Source of the DNA: Pseudomonas putida
GTDB taxonomy: Bacteria; Pseudomonadota; Gammaproteobacteria; Pseudomonadales; Pseudomonadaceae
Reading direction: 5' to 3'
DNA: 34,074 nucleotides
Assembly (NCBI RefSeq): GCF_028682175.1
Contig: NZ_JANHKS010000054.1
Span: 1 to 34,074 of the forward strand
The notes beneath the pieces were generated by a model, which saw nothing but the letters and a program-made list of their open reading frames with translations, had not been told where the DNA came from and ran no database searches. The translations under genes were made by a program, and so were the position numbers. Positions 7,457 to 16,258 of the stretch are shown in pieces; positions within the stretch are counted from its first letter, which is position 1, and each line of letters opens with the position of its first letter.

Positions 7457-7462
7457 AAAACC

Positions 7463-10400
7463 ATGTTCGATAAACTGCTGATCGCCAACCGCGGCGCCAT
7501 CGCCTGCCGCATCCTGCGTACCCTACGCGCCCTGAACGTCGAGGGTGTGGCGGTCTACTCCGAAGCCGATGCCGCCAGCCTGCACATACTCCAGGCGCCG
7601 GAGGCCCACAGCCTCGGCGAAGGCGGTGCGGCCGGGACTTATCTTGCGGTGGACAAGATCCTCGCCATCGCCCAATCCACCGGCGCCAAGGCGATTCATC
7701 CCGGCTACGGCTTTCTCTCGGAAAACGCCGCCTTCGCCCAGGCCTGCGAAGACTCGGGAATCGCTTTTGTCGGCCCGACGCCAGAGCAACTGCGCGTGTT
7801 CGGCCTCAAACACACCGCCCGCGCACTGGCCAGGCAACACGGCGTGCCAATGCTCGAAGGCACCGAATTGCTGGACAGCCTTGCAGATGCGCTGGGAGCG
7901 GCAGACGCCATCGGCTATCCGGTGATGCTGAAAAGCACAGCCGGCGGCGGTGGCATCGGCATGCGCGTGTGCCGCAGTGCCAGCGAACTGAGCGAGTCGT
8001 TCGACGCGGTCAAACGTCTGGGGCAGAACAACTTCAGCGACGCCGGCGTGTTCATCGAGAAGTACATTCAGCGCGCTCGCCATCTTGAAGTGCAGGTGTT
8101 TGGCGACGGCTTTGGCGAAGTGATCGCCCTGGGCGTGCGTGACTGTTCGGTGCAGCGGCGCAACCAGAAAGTCCTCGAGGAAACCCCGGCGCCAAACCTG
8201 CCCGAAGGCATGGCTGATGAGCTGTGCGCGGCCGCGATCAAACTGGCCAGGGCGGTCAGTTATCGCAGCGCAGGCACCGTGGAATTCGTGTTCGACAGCG
8301 ACGCTCAGCGTTTCTATTTCCTTGAAGTGAACACCCGCTTGCAGGTCGAGCACGGCGTGACCGAGCAGGTCTGGGGCGTGGACCTGGTGAGCTGGATGGT
8401 GCAACTGGCCGCCGGTGACCTGCCGCCGTTGCAGGAACTGATTGCGAATCTGAAACCCTCGGGGCATGCCATCCAGGCGCGTCTGTATGCCGAAGATCCG
8501 GGGCGGGATTTTCAGCCAAGCCCTGGCCTCTTGACCTCGGTGGACTTCCCCGCCGCCGATGGCAAGGCCCTGCGCATCGACACCTGGGTGGAAGCGGGCT
8601 GCGAGATCCCGCCGTTTTTCGACCCGATGATCGCCAAGGTCATCAGTTGGGCGCCGGACCGGGAATCGGCCAGCGCAGGATTGACCCGGGCGCTGACCGA
8701 GACTCGCCTGTATGGCGTCGAAACCAACCGCGACTACCTGCGCCAGATCATCGAAGATGCGCCCTTCGCCAGCGGCCAGCCGTGGACCCGCTGCCTGGAA
8801 GGTCTGGTGTACCGCGCCGACACTTTCGAAGTGTTGAGCGGCGGCACCCAGACCAGCGTGCAGGACTTCCCCGGACGGCTCGGCTACTGGGCCGTCGGTG
8901 TACCGCCTTCGGGCCCGATGGACAGCCGCTCGCTGCGCCTGGGCAACCGCCTGCTGGGCAACGTCGAAGGCTGCGCCGCGCTGGAAATCACCATGAGCGG
9001 GCCGATGCTGCGCTTCAACACCGATGCGGTGGTGGCCGTGACCGGCGCCGTGATCCCGGTGACGCTCGATGGCCAGGCGCAGCCGATGAACCAGTCGATC
9101 CTGATCCGCGCAGGCTCGACCCTGACCCTGGGTACCATCGCCGGAGCAGGCGCGCGCAGCTACCTGTGTCTGCGCGGCGGGCTGGATGTGCCGGATTACC
9201 TGGGCAGCAAAAGCACCTTCACCCTGGGCCAGTTCGGCGGCCATGGCGGCCGGGCGCTGCGCGCGGGCGACGTGCTGCACTTGGCGCCGTTGACCGACCG
9301 TGAAGCGGGACGGCAGATTGCGTCGCATCGGATCGCAGAACTGCCAGCGGTGCGCGACATCCGCGTGATCTACGGCCCCCATGGCGCGCCGGAATATTTC
9401 ACTGATAGCTATATCGAAACCTTCTTCGCCACCGACTGGGAAGTGCACTTCAACTCCAGCCGCACCGGCGTGCGCCTGATCGGGCCCAAGCCTGAGTGGG
9501 TGCGTGCCGATGGCGGCGAAGCAGGCCTGCACCCCTCCAACATTCACGACAACCCCTACGCGATTGGCGCCGTGGACTTCACCGGCGACATGCCAGTGAT
9601 CCTCGGGCCGGACGGACCGAGCCTGGGCGGGTTCGTGTGCCCGGTGACGATTATCGAAGCGGATTTGTGGCAGTTGGGGCAGCTCAAGGCGGGGGATAAA
9701 GTCAGATTCATCCCGGTCACCGTAGAGCACGCCCGCTCGCTCTTCTGTAGGAGTGAGCTTGCTCGCGATGGTGGTGTTACAAGCGCCCAATGTGTTTCGG
9801 ATGTACCGGCCTCATCGCGAGCAAGCTCACTCCTACAGTCCCCAGTGATTCTGGACATCGGTGAAAACGACACGCGCCTCGTGGCACGCTTGAGTGGCGA
9901 CACCCACCTGCTGCTGGAAATCGGCGCGCCGGAGCTGGACCTGGTCCTGCGCTTCCGCGGCCACGCGCTGATGCAGGCGCTGGAGAGCAAACAACTCAAT
10001 GGCGTGATCGACCTCACCCCCGGCATTCGCTCGCTGCAAGTGCATTACCAGCCGGAACAGCTGCCGCTGGCCGACCTGCTGAAAATCGTCGCTTCCGAAT
10101 GGGAACACGTGTGCGCCAGCAACAACCTGGAAGTGCCTTCGCGCATCGTGCACCTGCCGTTGTCCTGGGACGACCCGGCCTGCCAGCTCGCCATCGAGAA
10201 ATACATGACCACCGTGCGCAAGGACGCGCCCTGGTGCCCGAGCAACCTTGAGTTCATTCGCCGCATCAACGACCTGCCCAACCTTGACGAAGTACAGCGC
10301 ACGGTCTTCGACGCCAGCTACCTGGTGATGGGCCTGGGCGACGTGTACCTGGGTGCGCCGGTGGCCACGCCGCTGGACCCGCGCCATCGTCTGGTGACCA

Positions 10401-11083
10401 CCAAGTACAACCCGGCGCGCACCTGGACCGCCGAGAACTCGGTGGGCATCGGCGGCGCCTACATGTGCGTCTATGGCATGGAAGGCCCCGGCGGTTACCA
10501 GTTCGTGGGCCGCACCCTGCAGATGTGGAACCGCTACCGTGACGTCGCAGCCTTCGACGGCAAACCCTGGCTGCTGCGCTTCTTCGACCAGATCCGTTTC
10601 TACCCGGTCAGCGCCGATGAACTGCTGAAAATCCGCCGTGACTTCCCGCTGGGGCGCTACCCGCTTTCGATCGAACACAGCACGCTGAACCTTGCAGAAT
10701 ACCAGGCGTTTCTGGCGCAGGAAGCCCAAGGTATCCAGGCGTTTCGCAGTCAGCAACAAAGCGCCTTCAACGCCGAGCGCGAGCGCTGGATCGCCAACGG
10801 CCAGGCCACGTTCGAAAGCGACGAAGCGGTGGCCGAACTCACCGAGGAGGCTGCGCTGCTGCCAGGGCAGATGAGTGTGGACAGCCACATCGCCGGGAAT
10901 CTCTGGCAGGTGCAGGTCAGCGTCGGGCAGCAGGTGCAGGCAGGCGACACGCTGGTGATCCTGGAGTCGATGAAAATGGAAATCCCGGTGCTGGCGCCGT
11001 TTGCCGGGGTGGTCAGCGAGATTCGCGTGCAGCCGGGTTCGGCGGTGCGCTCCGGGCAGCGAGTGGTGGTGCTGCAAGCGTAA
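7463..11083 (+). CDS. biotin-dependent guanidine carboxylase (urea carboxylase family)
   Basis: Uses ATP and bicarbonate to carboxylate guanidine (formerly thought urea). Domains in order over 1206 residues: biotin carboxylase with N-lobe, ATP-grasp (STAGGGGIGM loop near residue 160) and C-lobe to about 445; a KipA/allophanate-hydrolase-subunit-2-like half from about 453 to 760; a KipI/subunit-1-like half from about 795 to 1060; a linker; and a C-terminal biotinyl domain with ESMKM, biotin on Lys1171. The context with UAAP1, UAAP2 and two guanidine riboswitches favours guanidine as substrate. Odd feature: residues about 761-792, between the two Kip-like halves, are encoded by a complete REPIN (9745-9838) in an open frame. 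GGGG lies 8 bases before the ATG and may be masked by the riboswitch. No allophanate hydrolase gene follows. Confidence 0.93.
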   Translation: MFDKLLIANRGAIACRILRTLRALNVEGVAVYSEADAASLHILQAPEAHSLGEGGAAGTYLAVDKILAIAQSTGAKAIHPGYGFLSENAAFAQACEDSGIAFVGPTPEQLRVFGLKHTARALARQHGVPMLEGTELLDSLADALGAADAIGYPVMLKSTAGGGGIGMRVCRSASELSESFDAVKRLGQNNFSDAGVFIEKYIQRARHLEVQVFGDGFGEVIALGVRDCSVQRRNQKVLEETPAPNLPEGMADELCAAAIKLARAVSYRSAGTVEFVFDSDAQRFYFLEVNTRLQVEHGVTEQVWGVDLVSWMVQLAAGDLPPLQELIANLKPSGHAIQARLYAEDPGRDFQPSPGLLTSVDFPAADGKALRIDTWVEAGCEIPPFFDPMIAKVISWAPDRESASAGLTRALTETRLYGVETNRDYLRQIIEDAPFASGQPWTRCLEGLVYRADTFEVLSGGTQTSVQDFPGRLGYWAVGVPPSGPMDSRSLRLGNRLLGNVEGCAALEITMSGPMLRFNTDAVVAVTGAVIPVTLDGQAQPMNQSILIRAGSTLTLGTIAGAGARSYLCLRGGLDVPDYLGSKSTFTLGQFGGHGGRALRAGDVLHLAPLTDREAGRQIASHRIAELPAVRDIRVIYGPHGAPEYFTDSYIETFFATDWEVHFNSSRTGVRLIGPKPEWVRADGGEAGLHPSNIHDNPYAIGAVDFTGDMPVILGPDGPSLGGFVCPVTIIEADLWQLGQLKAGDKVRFIPVTVEHARSLFCRSELARDGGVTSAQCVSDVPASSRASSLLQSPVILDIGENDTRLVARLSGDTHLLLEIGAPELDLVLRFRGHALMQALESKQLNGVIDLTPGIRSLQVHYQPEQLPLADLLKIVASEWEHVCASNNLEVPSRIVHLPLSWDDPACQLAIEKYMTTVRKDAPWCPSNLEFIRRINDLPNLDEVQRTVFDASYLVMGLGDVYLGAPVATPLDPRHRLVTTKYNPARTWTAENSVGIGGAYMCVYGMEGPGGYQFVGRTLQMWNRYRDVAAFDGKPWLLRFFDQIRFYPVSADELLKIRRDFPLGRYPLSIEHSTLNLAEYQAFLAQEAQGIQAFRSQQQSAFNAERERWIANGQATFESDEAVAELTEEAALLPGQMSVDSHIAGNLWQVQVSVGQQVQAGDTLVILESMKMEIPVLAPFAGVVSEIRVQPGSAVRSGQRVVVLQA
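9745..9838. repeat. REPIN embedded in the carboxylase coding sequence
   Basis: Two perfectly complementary 26-base arms (9745-9770 and 9813-9838) flank a 42-base spacer. The arms are the same family as at 2029. The forward arm contains TAG and TGA triplets, but the carboxylase frame avoids both, reading CRSELARD at one arm and SSRASSLLQ at the other. The insert falls at the junction of two domains. Confidence 0.95.
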
Positions 11084-11093
11084 GGCTGACGAC

Positions 11094-11129
11094 CGGGGGC
11101 GAGGCGGCCGGTATTGCGCCTTGCCCCCG
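11094..11129 (+). terminator. hairpin after the carboxylase gene, possible terminator
   Basis: A 12-base-pair GC-rich stem (11094-11105 with 11118-11129, one G-T wobble) begins 11 bases after the carboxylase stop. It lacks a following T-run, so it may be a weak or Rho-assisted terminator or an RNA-stabilising end of the operon. Confidence 0.45.
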
Positions 11130-11241
11130 TGCCATCCGCGCGCCGCAATGATAAGCAGCTCGGCGACAGACAATGGTGGTACATAGTTACCGCGTTCCGT
11201 CGCCGAAAATCGCCATAGTGAGCAGCTTTTGAACTCACAGA

Positions 11242-14200
11242 ATGCCCGCCATGGACAACACCGACAGCAACCCCGCCCCACCCCGCACCCCACCTGCAAC
11301 CCTGCATCACAAACATCTGGCAAGACTGCGCAACCGGCGGGTGGCAAGGCTGCTCTCGGGCTCGCCCTGGCTGCTCAAGGCCTGGCAACTGGCGCTGGAC
11401 TGCCCGCCCTCGATTCTGACCTGGCTGGATCAACGCTGGAGCCAGGCCCTGGCCAGCCATCTGGGCAAACCTGTGGACCTGGACGCGCTGCATCTCGACT
11501 TCACCACCGATCAGGATCCTGCAGTGGATGCCGCTGGCAATGAACACTTCGAATGGCGCCTGTCCCTGCGGCAACTGGGGCGCATGACCCTGGAAACCCG
11601 TTCGCTGCTGGCCCTGCAACGCTGCGCGGTTCCCGACCGAGCGGTGCATGATGACCTGCCGGGCTTTACCCTGGAAAAACTCTTCAAGCTGCTGTTGCGA
11701 GGCAACTGGTCGTGGGAATACGACCAGCAGCTGAGCCACTTCTGGGCCGGTCACGGCCAGACCTGGCAAATGCTCGCCAGGCTGTCGTTTCTGGACGGCC
11801 TGGATCATCAACAACGACGTCGGCAAATCAGCCGCGACGGCTACCGGCTCGGGCTGGATGTGCTGGGGCTCGTGCAGTTGCCGGACACCCTGCAGCGCCT
11901 GGGCACAACCGCACTGACCCACCGTTCGACGCTGCACGGCGTGATGCTCAACGACGATCCCATCCCGGGGGTATTCCACCAGCGCTCCCGGACCACCAGG
12001 CATTGCTACATCCATGTATTGGGCGAGCAACCCTATTGTCACGAATACATCAGCGATAACGCCCCCTGGAAACCCGAGAAGGTGATGCAGGCGCTCAACG
12101 CATCGCCCTGGCACCGCCTGCATCTGAACCTGGCACCGACTGCAACTGGCCTTGAACTGGGCAGCGAGATCAGCGATGTCTTTACCTACCTGTGCAATGC
12201 ACAGAGGCTGTTTGCCCTGATACACCCCGAGACCGAAGGGTTTCTGGAGGTGTTCGACGGCAGTGAGCTGCCGCAACAGGATTACCTGCTGCCTCCCATA
12301 GAACCGGCATTGGCAATCCTCGCCGCGCTGGGCTGCTGGCACAGCGAACCCGGTCTGCGCGAGAGCATTCCCACGCCCCACGTGGTGGCTGACCGGATCA
12401 TGGGCAAGTGGCTCAAACACGCCCACGGGATCGATCTGGACCCCAGGCGGGTGTTCATCCGCTACCGGCCGGGGACGTCGAGAAAGCCCTGGGGTAGCGC
12501 AATAACCCCGGCGACCAACATCCTGATAGTGCCGAGCGAGCGCCCGGTCGCCCTCGGCCAGGCGCTGGTACAGAATTTCCGGGCCCTTGAACCGAGCGGT
12601 TACGACGACCTGGGGGGACGCTGGGTGGTCTACACCGACCTCAGCGGGCAAGGCACCTGGAAGCAGGAAAAGGAAATTCCGGTCACGGCGGCGAGCATTG
12701 AAGCCTACATCAGAAGCATCGGGTTTCTGGAGGTCATGACCGCGCGGCTCAACAGCTTCTGGGAACGCAAAGCCACGGCCATCGAGCGCGCACTCTCGTC
12801 CACCCTGATAGCGCAGGCGCTGTTTTGTCTGAAAAACGGCGAGCTGACGCGCAAGGGGTTCAATTGCCTGGTACTCGCACTGGAGGAGGACCGCACGTCT
12901 CCCATCACACGTCAGACGCGCTGGAGCGCACTGGGTTTCCAACTGGACAGCGGTCACCTGACCGGTGGCGTCAATCCGCCTTGTCCGGGCCTGCTGTTAC
13001 TGCACCATGAGCGCGAGCCTGGCTGGATCCTGTATCAGTCAGGTCAGCAAGCCACATTCGTGGAGCTTCGGGACCGAGCAGAATTGGTCGCCCATCTTCG
13101 CCAATCGGCGGCCAATGAAGACTGGCGTCGGACGCTTCTACAGTACATGCCGATGCGCTTCCATGAGCGGCTGGACTACATACTGCAGATCTGGGGGGGA
13201 GTGGAACGGCCGCCGCTGCCGCCCTCGATACTGCGGCCCACATCCATCAGGCTGTACAACGATGCCATCCACAAGGCCAGCAATCACGTGTTTTTCATGC
13301 ACGAGGTGGCGCAATCGCCCACCGGCTTCATCCTAGAGCATTTGCGCAGCGACAGCCTCCATGATGCGCAAGACAGCATCGTCACCCAGCGTGAACTCAC
13401 GCTGAACTATTGGTCGCGGTGGGTCGATCGCCTGCAATTGATGCTGGCGCCGATGGCCTTGCTGCTGCCACCTGTGGCCATTGCCTCGCTGACCGCCAGC
13501 GCCGCCAGCCTGGCACTGAAGATTCAGGCGGCCAGTCTACCCGGCGACCGTGATGCGGAGCGTCGCCAGGTGCTGGTGGCGATCCTGTCTCTGGGATTGC
13601 TGCAACTGGGCCCCGCGACCCCACGCCTGCTGGGAAGCTTCATGCGGGTGGGCGCGACGGCAAGGTTTGCGCCCTCCGTGGCACCTTCCCTGCCGCTGCG
13701 CAACTTCGGCACCTGGCTGCAACGCCTCACCCATCCACGCAAAACGGTGCTCAGCCCTTACTTCAACACAGGTCTTACCCTGAAAAACTGGGAAGTGGCC
13801 GCCAACCGAGCGTTCGCCAGCGAATCGGTGCGCGTCTGGAAGCTGGGACAGCGGTTCCTGCTGTGGACTTCCCAACGCGCCCAGGCCCGCACGCTTGTGG
13901 TCAGCAGCCACGGCTACCATTTGCCCTGGAGCCGGGCGGCACAGATACCCAACGGCACCGAACTCCGGCTGTACGCCCCCCATGGCCATGAACTGGTCGA
14001 CCCCGGGCTGCACAGGGTGGTCAGCCAGTTGATAAAGCCCTATGCACTGCTGGACAACACACGCGCCGTCCCCGGGCCCGGCGTTGCGCCCTTCGCCTCC
14101 TTGAACGAGGGCAAACGATTGCTGGCGGGCACCACCCTGCCGGGGCATATCAAGAACTACAAGCTGATGAAGTTCCAGAGCGACGCCTACGAAAGCTACC

Positions 14201-14463
14201 AGGACATCAGCAATTTCGTCAGCGACAGCCAACACGCATCCTGGCCGACAGTGCCGGCCACGCCGATGGACGTATTGACCATACGCAATCGCTTCGGCGT
14301 CACCAGTCCAAGCCTGGAAGACCTGTTCAACGAGCTGCAACGCCTGGGAATTCACTACGACAAGATCCTGCTGGTGCACTGTCGATGCTCGGCGATCAAG
14401 GCAGTGCTGGGACGAGCGCCGGCATTCGATGCGCCCGGGGGAACGCACAGGATCACGCCCTGA
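11242..14463 (+). CDS. large toxin-like protein, dermonecrotic-toxin-domain (DUF6543) type
   Basis: A 1073-residue protein resembling the large Pseudomonas proteins annotated 'dermonecrotic toxin domain-containing'. Residues up to about 700 are soluble, with a Leu/Trp/Arg-rich composition typical of that family. Two hydrophobic stretches (about 733-760 and 775-800) could insert in a membrane. The C-terminal 190 residues form a separate module: LVVSSHGYHLPWSRA with His890-Gly891, then ELRLYAPHGHEL, and near the end KILLVHCRCSAI with Cys1047 and Cys1049. This resembles the module named 'putative adhesin Stv'; that match is from memory. No signal peptide is seen, so secretion would need a dedicated system. 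Start could be 11242 or 11251; neither has a strong ribosome site. Monocistronic, with no recognisable immunity gene beside it. Confidence 0.7.
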   Translation: MPAMDNTDSNPAPPRTPPATLHHKHLARLRNRRVARLLSGSPWLLKAWQLALDCPPSILTWLDQRWSQALASHLGKPVDLDALHLDFTTDQDPAVDAAGNEHFEWRLSLRQLGRMTLETRSLLALQRCAVPDRAVHDDLPGFTLEKLFKLLLRGNWSWEYDQQLSHFWAGHGQTWQMLARLSFLDGLDHQQRRRQISRDGYRLGLDVLGLVQLPDTLQRLGTTALTHRSTLHGVMLNDDPIPGVFHQRSRTTRHCYIHVLGEQPYCHEYISDNAPWKPEKVMQALNASPWHRLHLNLAPTATGLELGSEISDVFTYLCNAQRLFALIHPETEGFLEVFDGSELPQQDYLLPPIEPALAILAALGCWHSEPGLRESIPTPHVVADRIMGKWLKHAHGIDLDPRRVFIRYRPGTSRKPWGSAITPATNILIVPSERPVALGQALVQNFRALEPSGYDDLGGRWVVYTDLSGQGTWKQEKEIPVTAASIEAYIRSIGFLEVMTARLNSFWERKATAIERALSSTLIAQALFCLKNGELTRKGFNCLVLALEEDRTSPITRQTRWSALGFQLDSGHLTGGVNPPCPGLLLLHHEREPGWILYQSGQQATFVELRDRAELVAHLRQSAANEDWRRTLLQYMPMRFHERLDYILQIWGGVERPPLPPSILRPTSIRLYNDAIHKASNHVFFMHEVAQSPTGFILEHLRSDSLHDAQDSIVTQRELTLNYWSRWVDRLQLMLAPMALLLPPVAIASLTASAASLALKIQAASLPGDRDAERRQVLVAILSLGLLQLGPATPRLLGSFMRVGATARFAPSVAPSLPLRNFGTWLQRLTHPRKTVLSPYFNTGLTLKNWEVAANRAFASESVRVWKLGQRFLLWTSQRAQARTLVVSSHGYHLPWSRAAQIPNGTELRLYAPHGHELVDPGLHRVVSQLIKPYALLDNTRAVPGPGVAPFASLNEGKRLLAGTTLPGHIKNYKLMKFQSDAYESYQDISNFVSDSQHASWPTVPATPMDVLTIRNRFGVTSPSLEDLFNELQRLGIHYDKILLVHCRCSAIKAVLGRAPAFDAPGGTHRITP

Positions 14464-14483
14464 AACATCCGGTTCATAAAAGC

Positions 14484-14513
14484 GAGGCCGCCATGGCGCA
14501 ACAGGGTGGCCTC
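14484..14513 (+). terminator. hairpin after the toxin-like gene
   Basis: GAGGCCGCC (14484-14492) pairs with GGTGGCCTC (14505-14513) over a 12-base loop, 20 bases after the stop. No T-run follows, so termination is plausible but not shown. Confidence 0.4.
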
Positions 14514-14564
14514 AGGCTAGCATGTCTCTATTAATGGACTCTTTTTCACTCAAGCGGACTGGTC

Positions 14565-16046
14565 ATGCCCTTTCGTTCCACGCTCCACTCACAGCGCTCC
14601 CTGTTGTTGACGTTAGTGATCCTTCTGGGGAGCGGCTTTCTGGCGACGTCATTGCTCAGCTACTTTGCCTCGCGAGACGCCATCCGCGACAGCATCGTCA
14701 ACACCGAGCTGCCCCTGACCTCGGACACGGTCTATTCCGAGATCCAGAAGGACCTGGTGCGCCCTGTGCTGATCTCCTCGATGATGGCGCGCGACACTTT
14801 CGTGCGTGACTGGGTCGTGGCCGGAGAGAAAGATCCGCAACAAATGACCCGCTACCTCAAGGAGGTGATGGATCACTATGGTGCCTACACCTCGTTTTTC
14901 GTCTCCAACAAAAGCCTGACCTATTACCAGGCCAAGGGCGTGCTGAAAAAGATCAGCCCCGACGAGCCCCGGGATGTCTGGTACTACCGCGTGCGCGACA
15001 TGGCCGAGCCGTACGAAATCAACGTCGACCCGGACCTTGCCAACAAGGACAACCTGACCTTCTTCATCAACTACAAGGTCTTCGACTACAACGACCAGCT
15101 CATCGGCGCCACTGGCGTGGGGCTGACCGTCGATGCCGTCATCAAGCTGATCGACCGCTACCAGCAGCGCTACCAACGCAGCGTGTATTTCGTCGACGCT
15201 TTCGGACGCCTGGTGCTGACTGGCGCCGAGGGCGGGCCGCAGGGCGCGAAGATCGGCCAGGTGCTGCGCGACCTTCCCGACCTCAAGGAATTGCGCCAGC
15301 AAATGCCCAAGCCGCAAAGCGGCAGCTACCAATACGACTCGCCGGACGACTCGCATTTTCTCAACGTGCGATACATCCCCGAGCTGAACTGGTACCTGTT
15401 CGTCGACAAGCGCGAGGACGGCGCACTGACCGACATTCGTCAGTCGCTGTACCTGAACCTGACGATTTGCCTGGCGGTGATGCTGCTGGTGCTGTACCTG
15501 CTCAATCGCGTCATCCGCCGCTTCCAGATGCGCATCGAGAGCCAGGCGATGCTCGACAGCCTCACCGGCCTGCCCAACCGGCGCGGGTTCGATCAGGTCG
15601 CGATGAGCGCCATTGCCGAAGCTCGTCGTGACCACAAGGCGCTGTCGGCCATGCTGCTGGACCTGGACCACTTCAAGCGTCTGAACGATACCCACGGTCA
15701 TCTGGCCGGCGATGAAGTGCTCACCGGCTTCGCCGACGACGTCAGGCGGTGCCTGCGTGACAGCGACATCATTTGCCGCTGGGGTGGCGAAGAGTTCATC
15801 ATCCTGCTCAAGGACACCAACACCAGCGGTGCCCGACGCGTCGCCGAGAAAATTCGCCTGCTGGCCGAGCAACACACCTACGTGTTCACGGGTTCGGCCC
15901 TGCAAGTTACCGTCAGCCTGGGCCTCACCGAGCTGCACGAAGGCGACACCCTGCAAAGCCTGATCGCCCGCGCCGACCAGGCGCTCTACAGCGCCAAACA
16001 GAGCGGCCGCAATCGGGTCTGTACCGAGATGGCAGAGCCCGCATGA
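14565..16046 (+). CDS. membrane sensor diguanylate cyclase (cache-GGDEF)
   Basis: Predicted to make cyclic di-GMP from two GTP in response to an extracytoplasmic signal. The 493-residue protein has a first membrane helix (about 11-33), a periplasmic cache-type sensor (about 40-295, including YYQAKGVLKKISPDEPRDVW and the strand LIGATGVGLTVDAVI), a second membrane helix (about 300-320) and a GGDEF domain. The GGDEF part contains DSLTGLPNRRGFD, the metal-binding DLDHFKRLNDTHGH, the inhibitory I-site RDSD (398-401) and the active-site GGEEF (407-411), so catalysis and product inhibition should both work. The stop overlaps the start of the CWC gene as ATGA. Choice of start: hydrophobic anchor follows directly and no better in-frame ATG is evident. 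Probably promotes attachment or biofilm, as the class generally does. Confidence 0.94.
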   Translation: MPFRSTLHSQRSLLLTLVILLGSGFLATSLLSYFASRDAIRDSIVNTELPLTSDTVYSEIQKDLVRPVLISSMMARDTFVRDWVVAGEKDPQQMTRYLKEVMDHYGAYTSFFVSNKSLTYYQAKGVLKKISPDEPRDVWYYRVRDMAEPYEINVDPDLANKDNLTFFINYKVFDYNDQLIGATGVGLTVDAVIKLIDRYQQRYQRSVYFVDAFGRLVLTGAEGGPQGAKIGQVLRDLPDLKELRQQMPKPQSGSYQYDSPDDSHFLNVRYIPELNWYLFVDKREDGALTDIRQSLYLNLTICLAVMLLVLYLLNRVIRRFQMRIESQAMLDSLTGLPNRRGFDQVAMSAIAEARRDHKALSAMLLDLDHFKRLNDTHGHLAGDEVLTGFADDVRRCLRDSDIICRWGGEEFIILLKDTNTSGARRVAEKIRLLAEQHTYVFTGSALQVTVSLGLTELHEGDTLQSLIARADQALYSAKQSGRNRVCTEMAEPA

Positions 16047-16258
16047 CCACCGTTTCAAACAGCCCGGACACCTGCCCCGTCTGCGGCCAGAGCAACAAAT
16101 GCACCCTGGCCGCCCCACGCACGGCCGACCAGGCCTGCTGGTGCTTCAGCGAAACCATCGACCCCTCCGTCCTGGCCGCGCTGCCCGAAGAACTGCGCAA
16201 CAAGGCGTGCCTGTGTCCGCGCTGCGCGGGCCTCCTCGAATCCACACAAACCCCGTAG
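16043..16258 (+). CDS. small Cys-rich CWC family protein
   Basis: A 71-residue protein with the pattern CPVCGQSNKC, then CWC, then CLCPRC, the arrangement of the Cys-rich CWC family. The Cys residues probably bind zinc; the function is unknown. It starts at an ATG overlapping the stop of the diguanylate cyclase gene (ATGA), so the two are likely cotranslated. Its stop codon TAG (16256-16258) is the TAG of a REP element that begins there, so the last sense codons abut the repeat and the original gene end may have been replaced. An earlier in-frame extension lies wholly inside the cyclase gene and is rejected. Confidence 0.85.
   Translation: MTTVSNSPDTCPVCGQSNKCTLAAPRTADQACWCFSETIDPSVLAALPEELRNKACLCPRCAGLLESTQTP

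Noticed and set aside
7523..9790. A 755-residue open frame on the minus strand opposite the carboxylase
   Set aside because: It is the mirror of a high-GC coding strand with a convincing biotin enzyme; its translation is rich in Gln, His and Arg and shows no family motifs.
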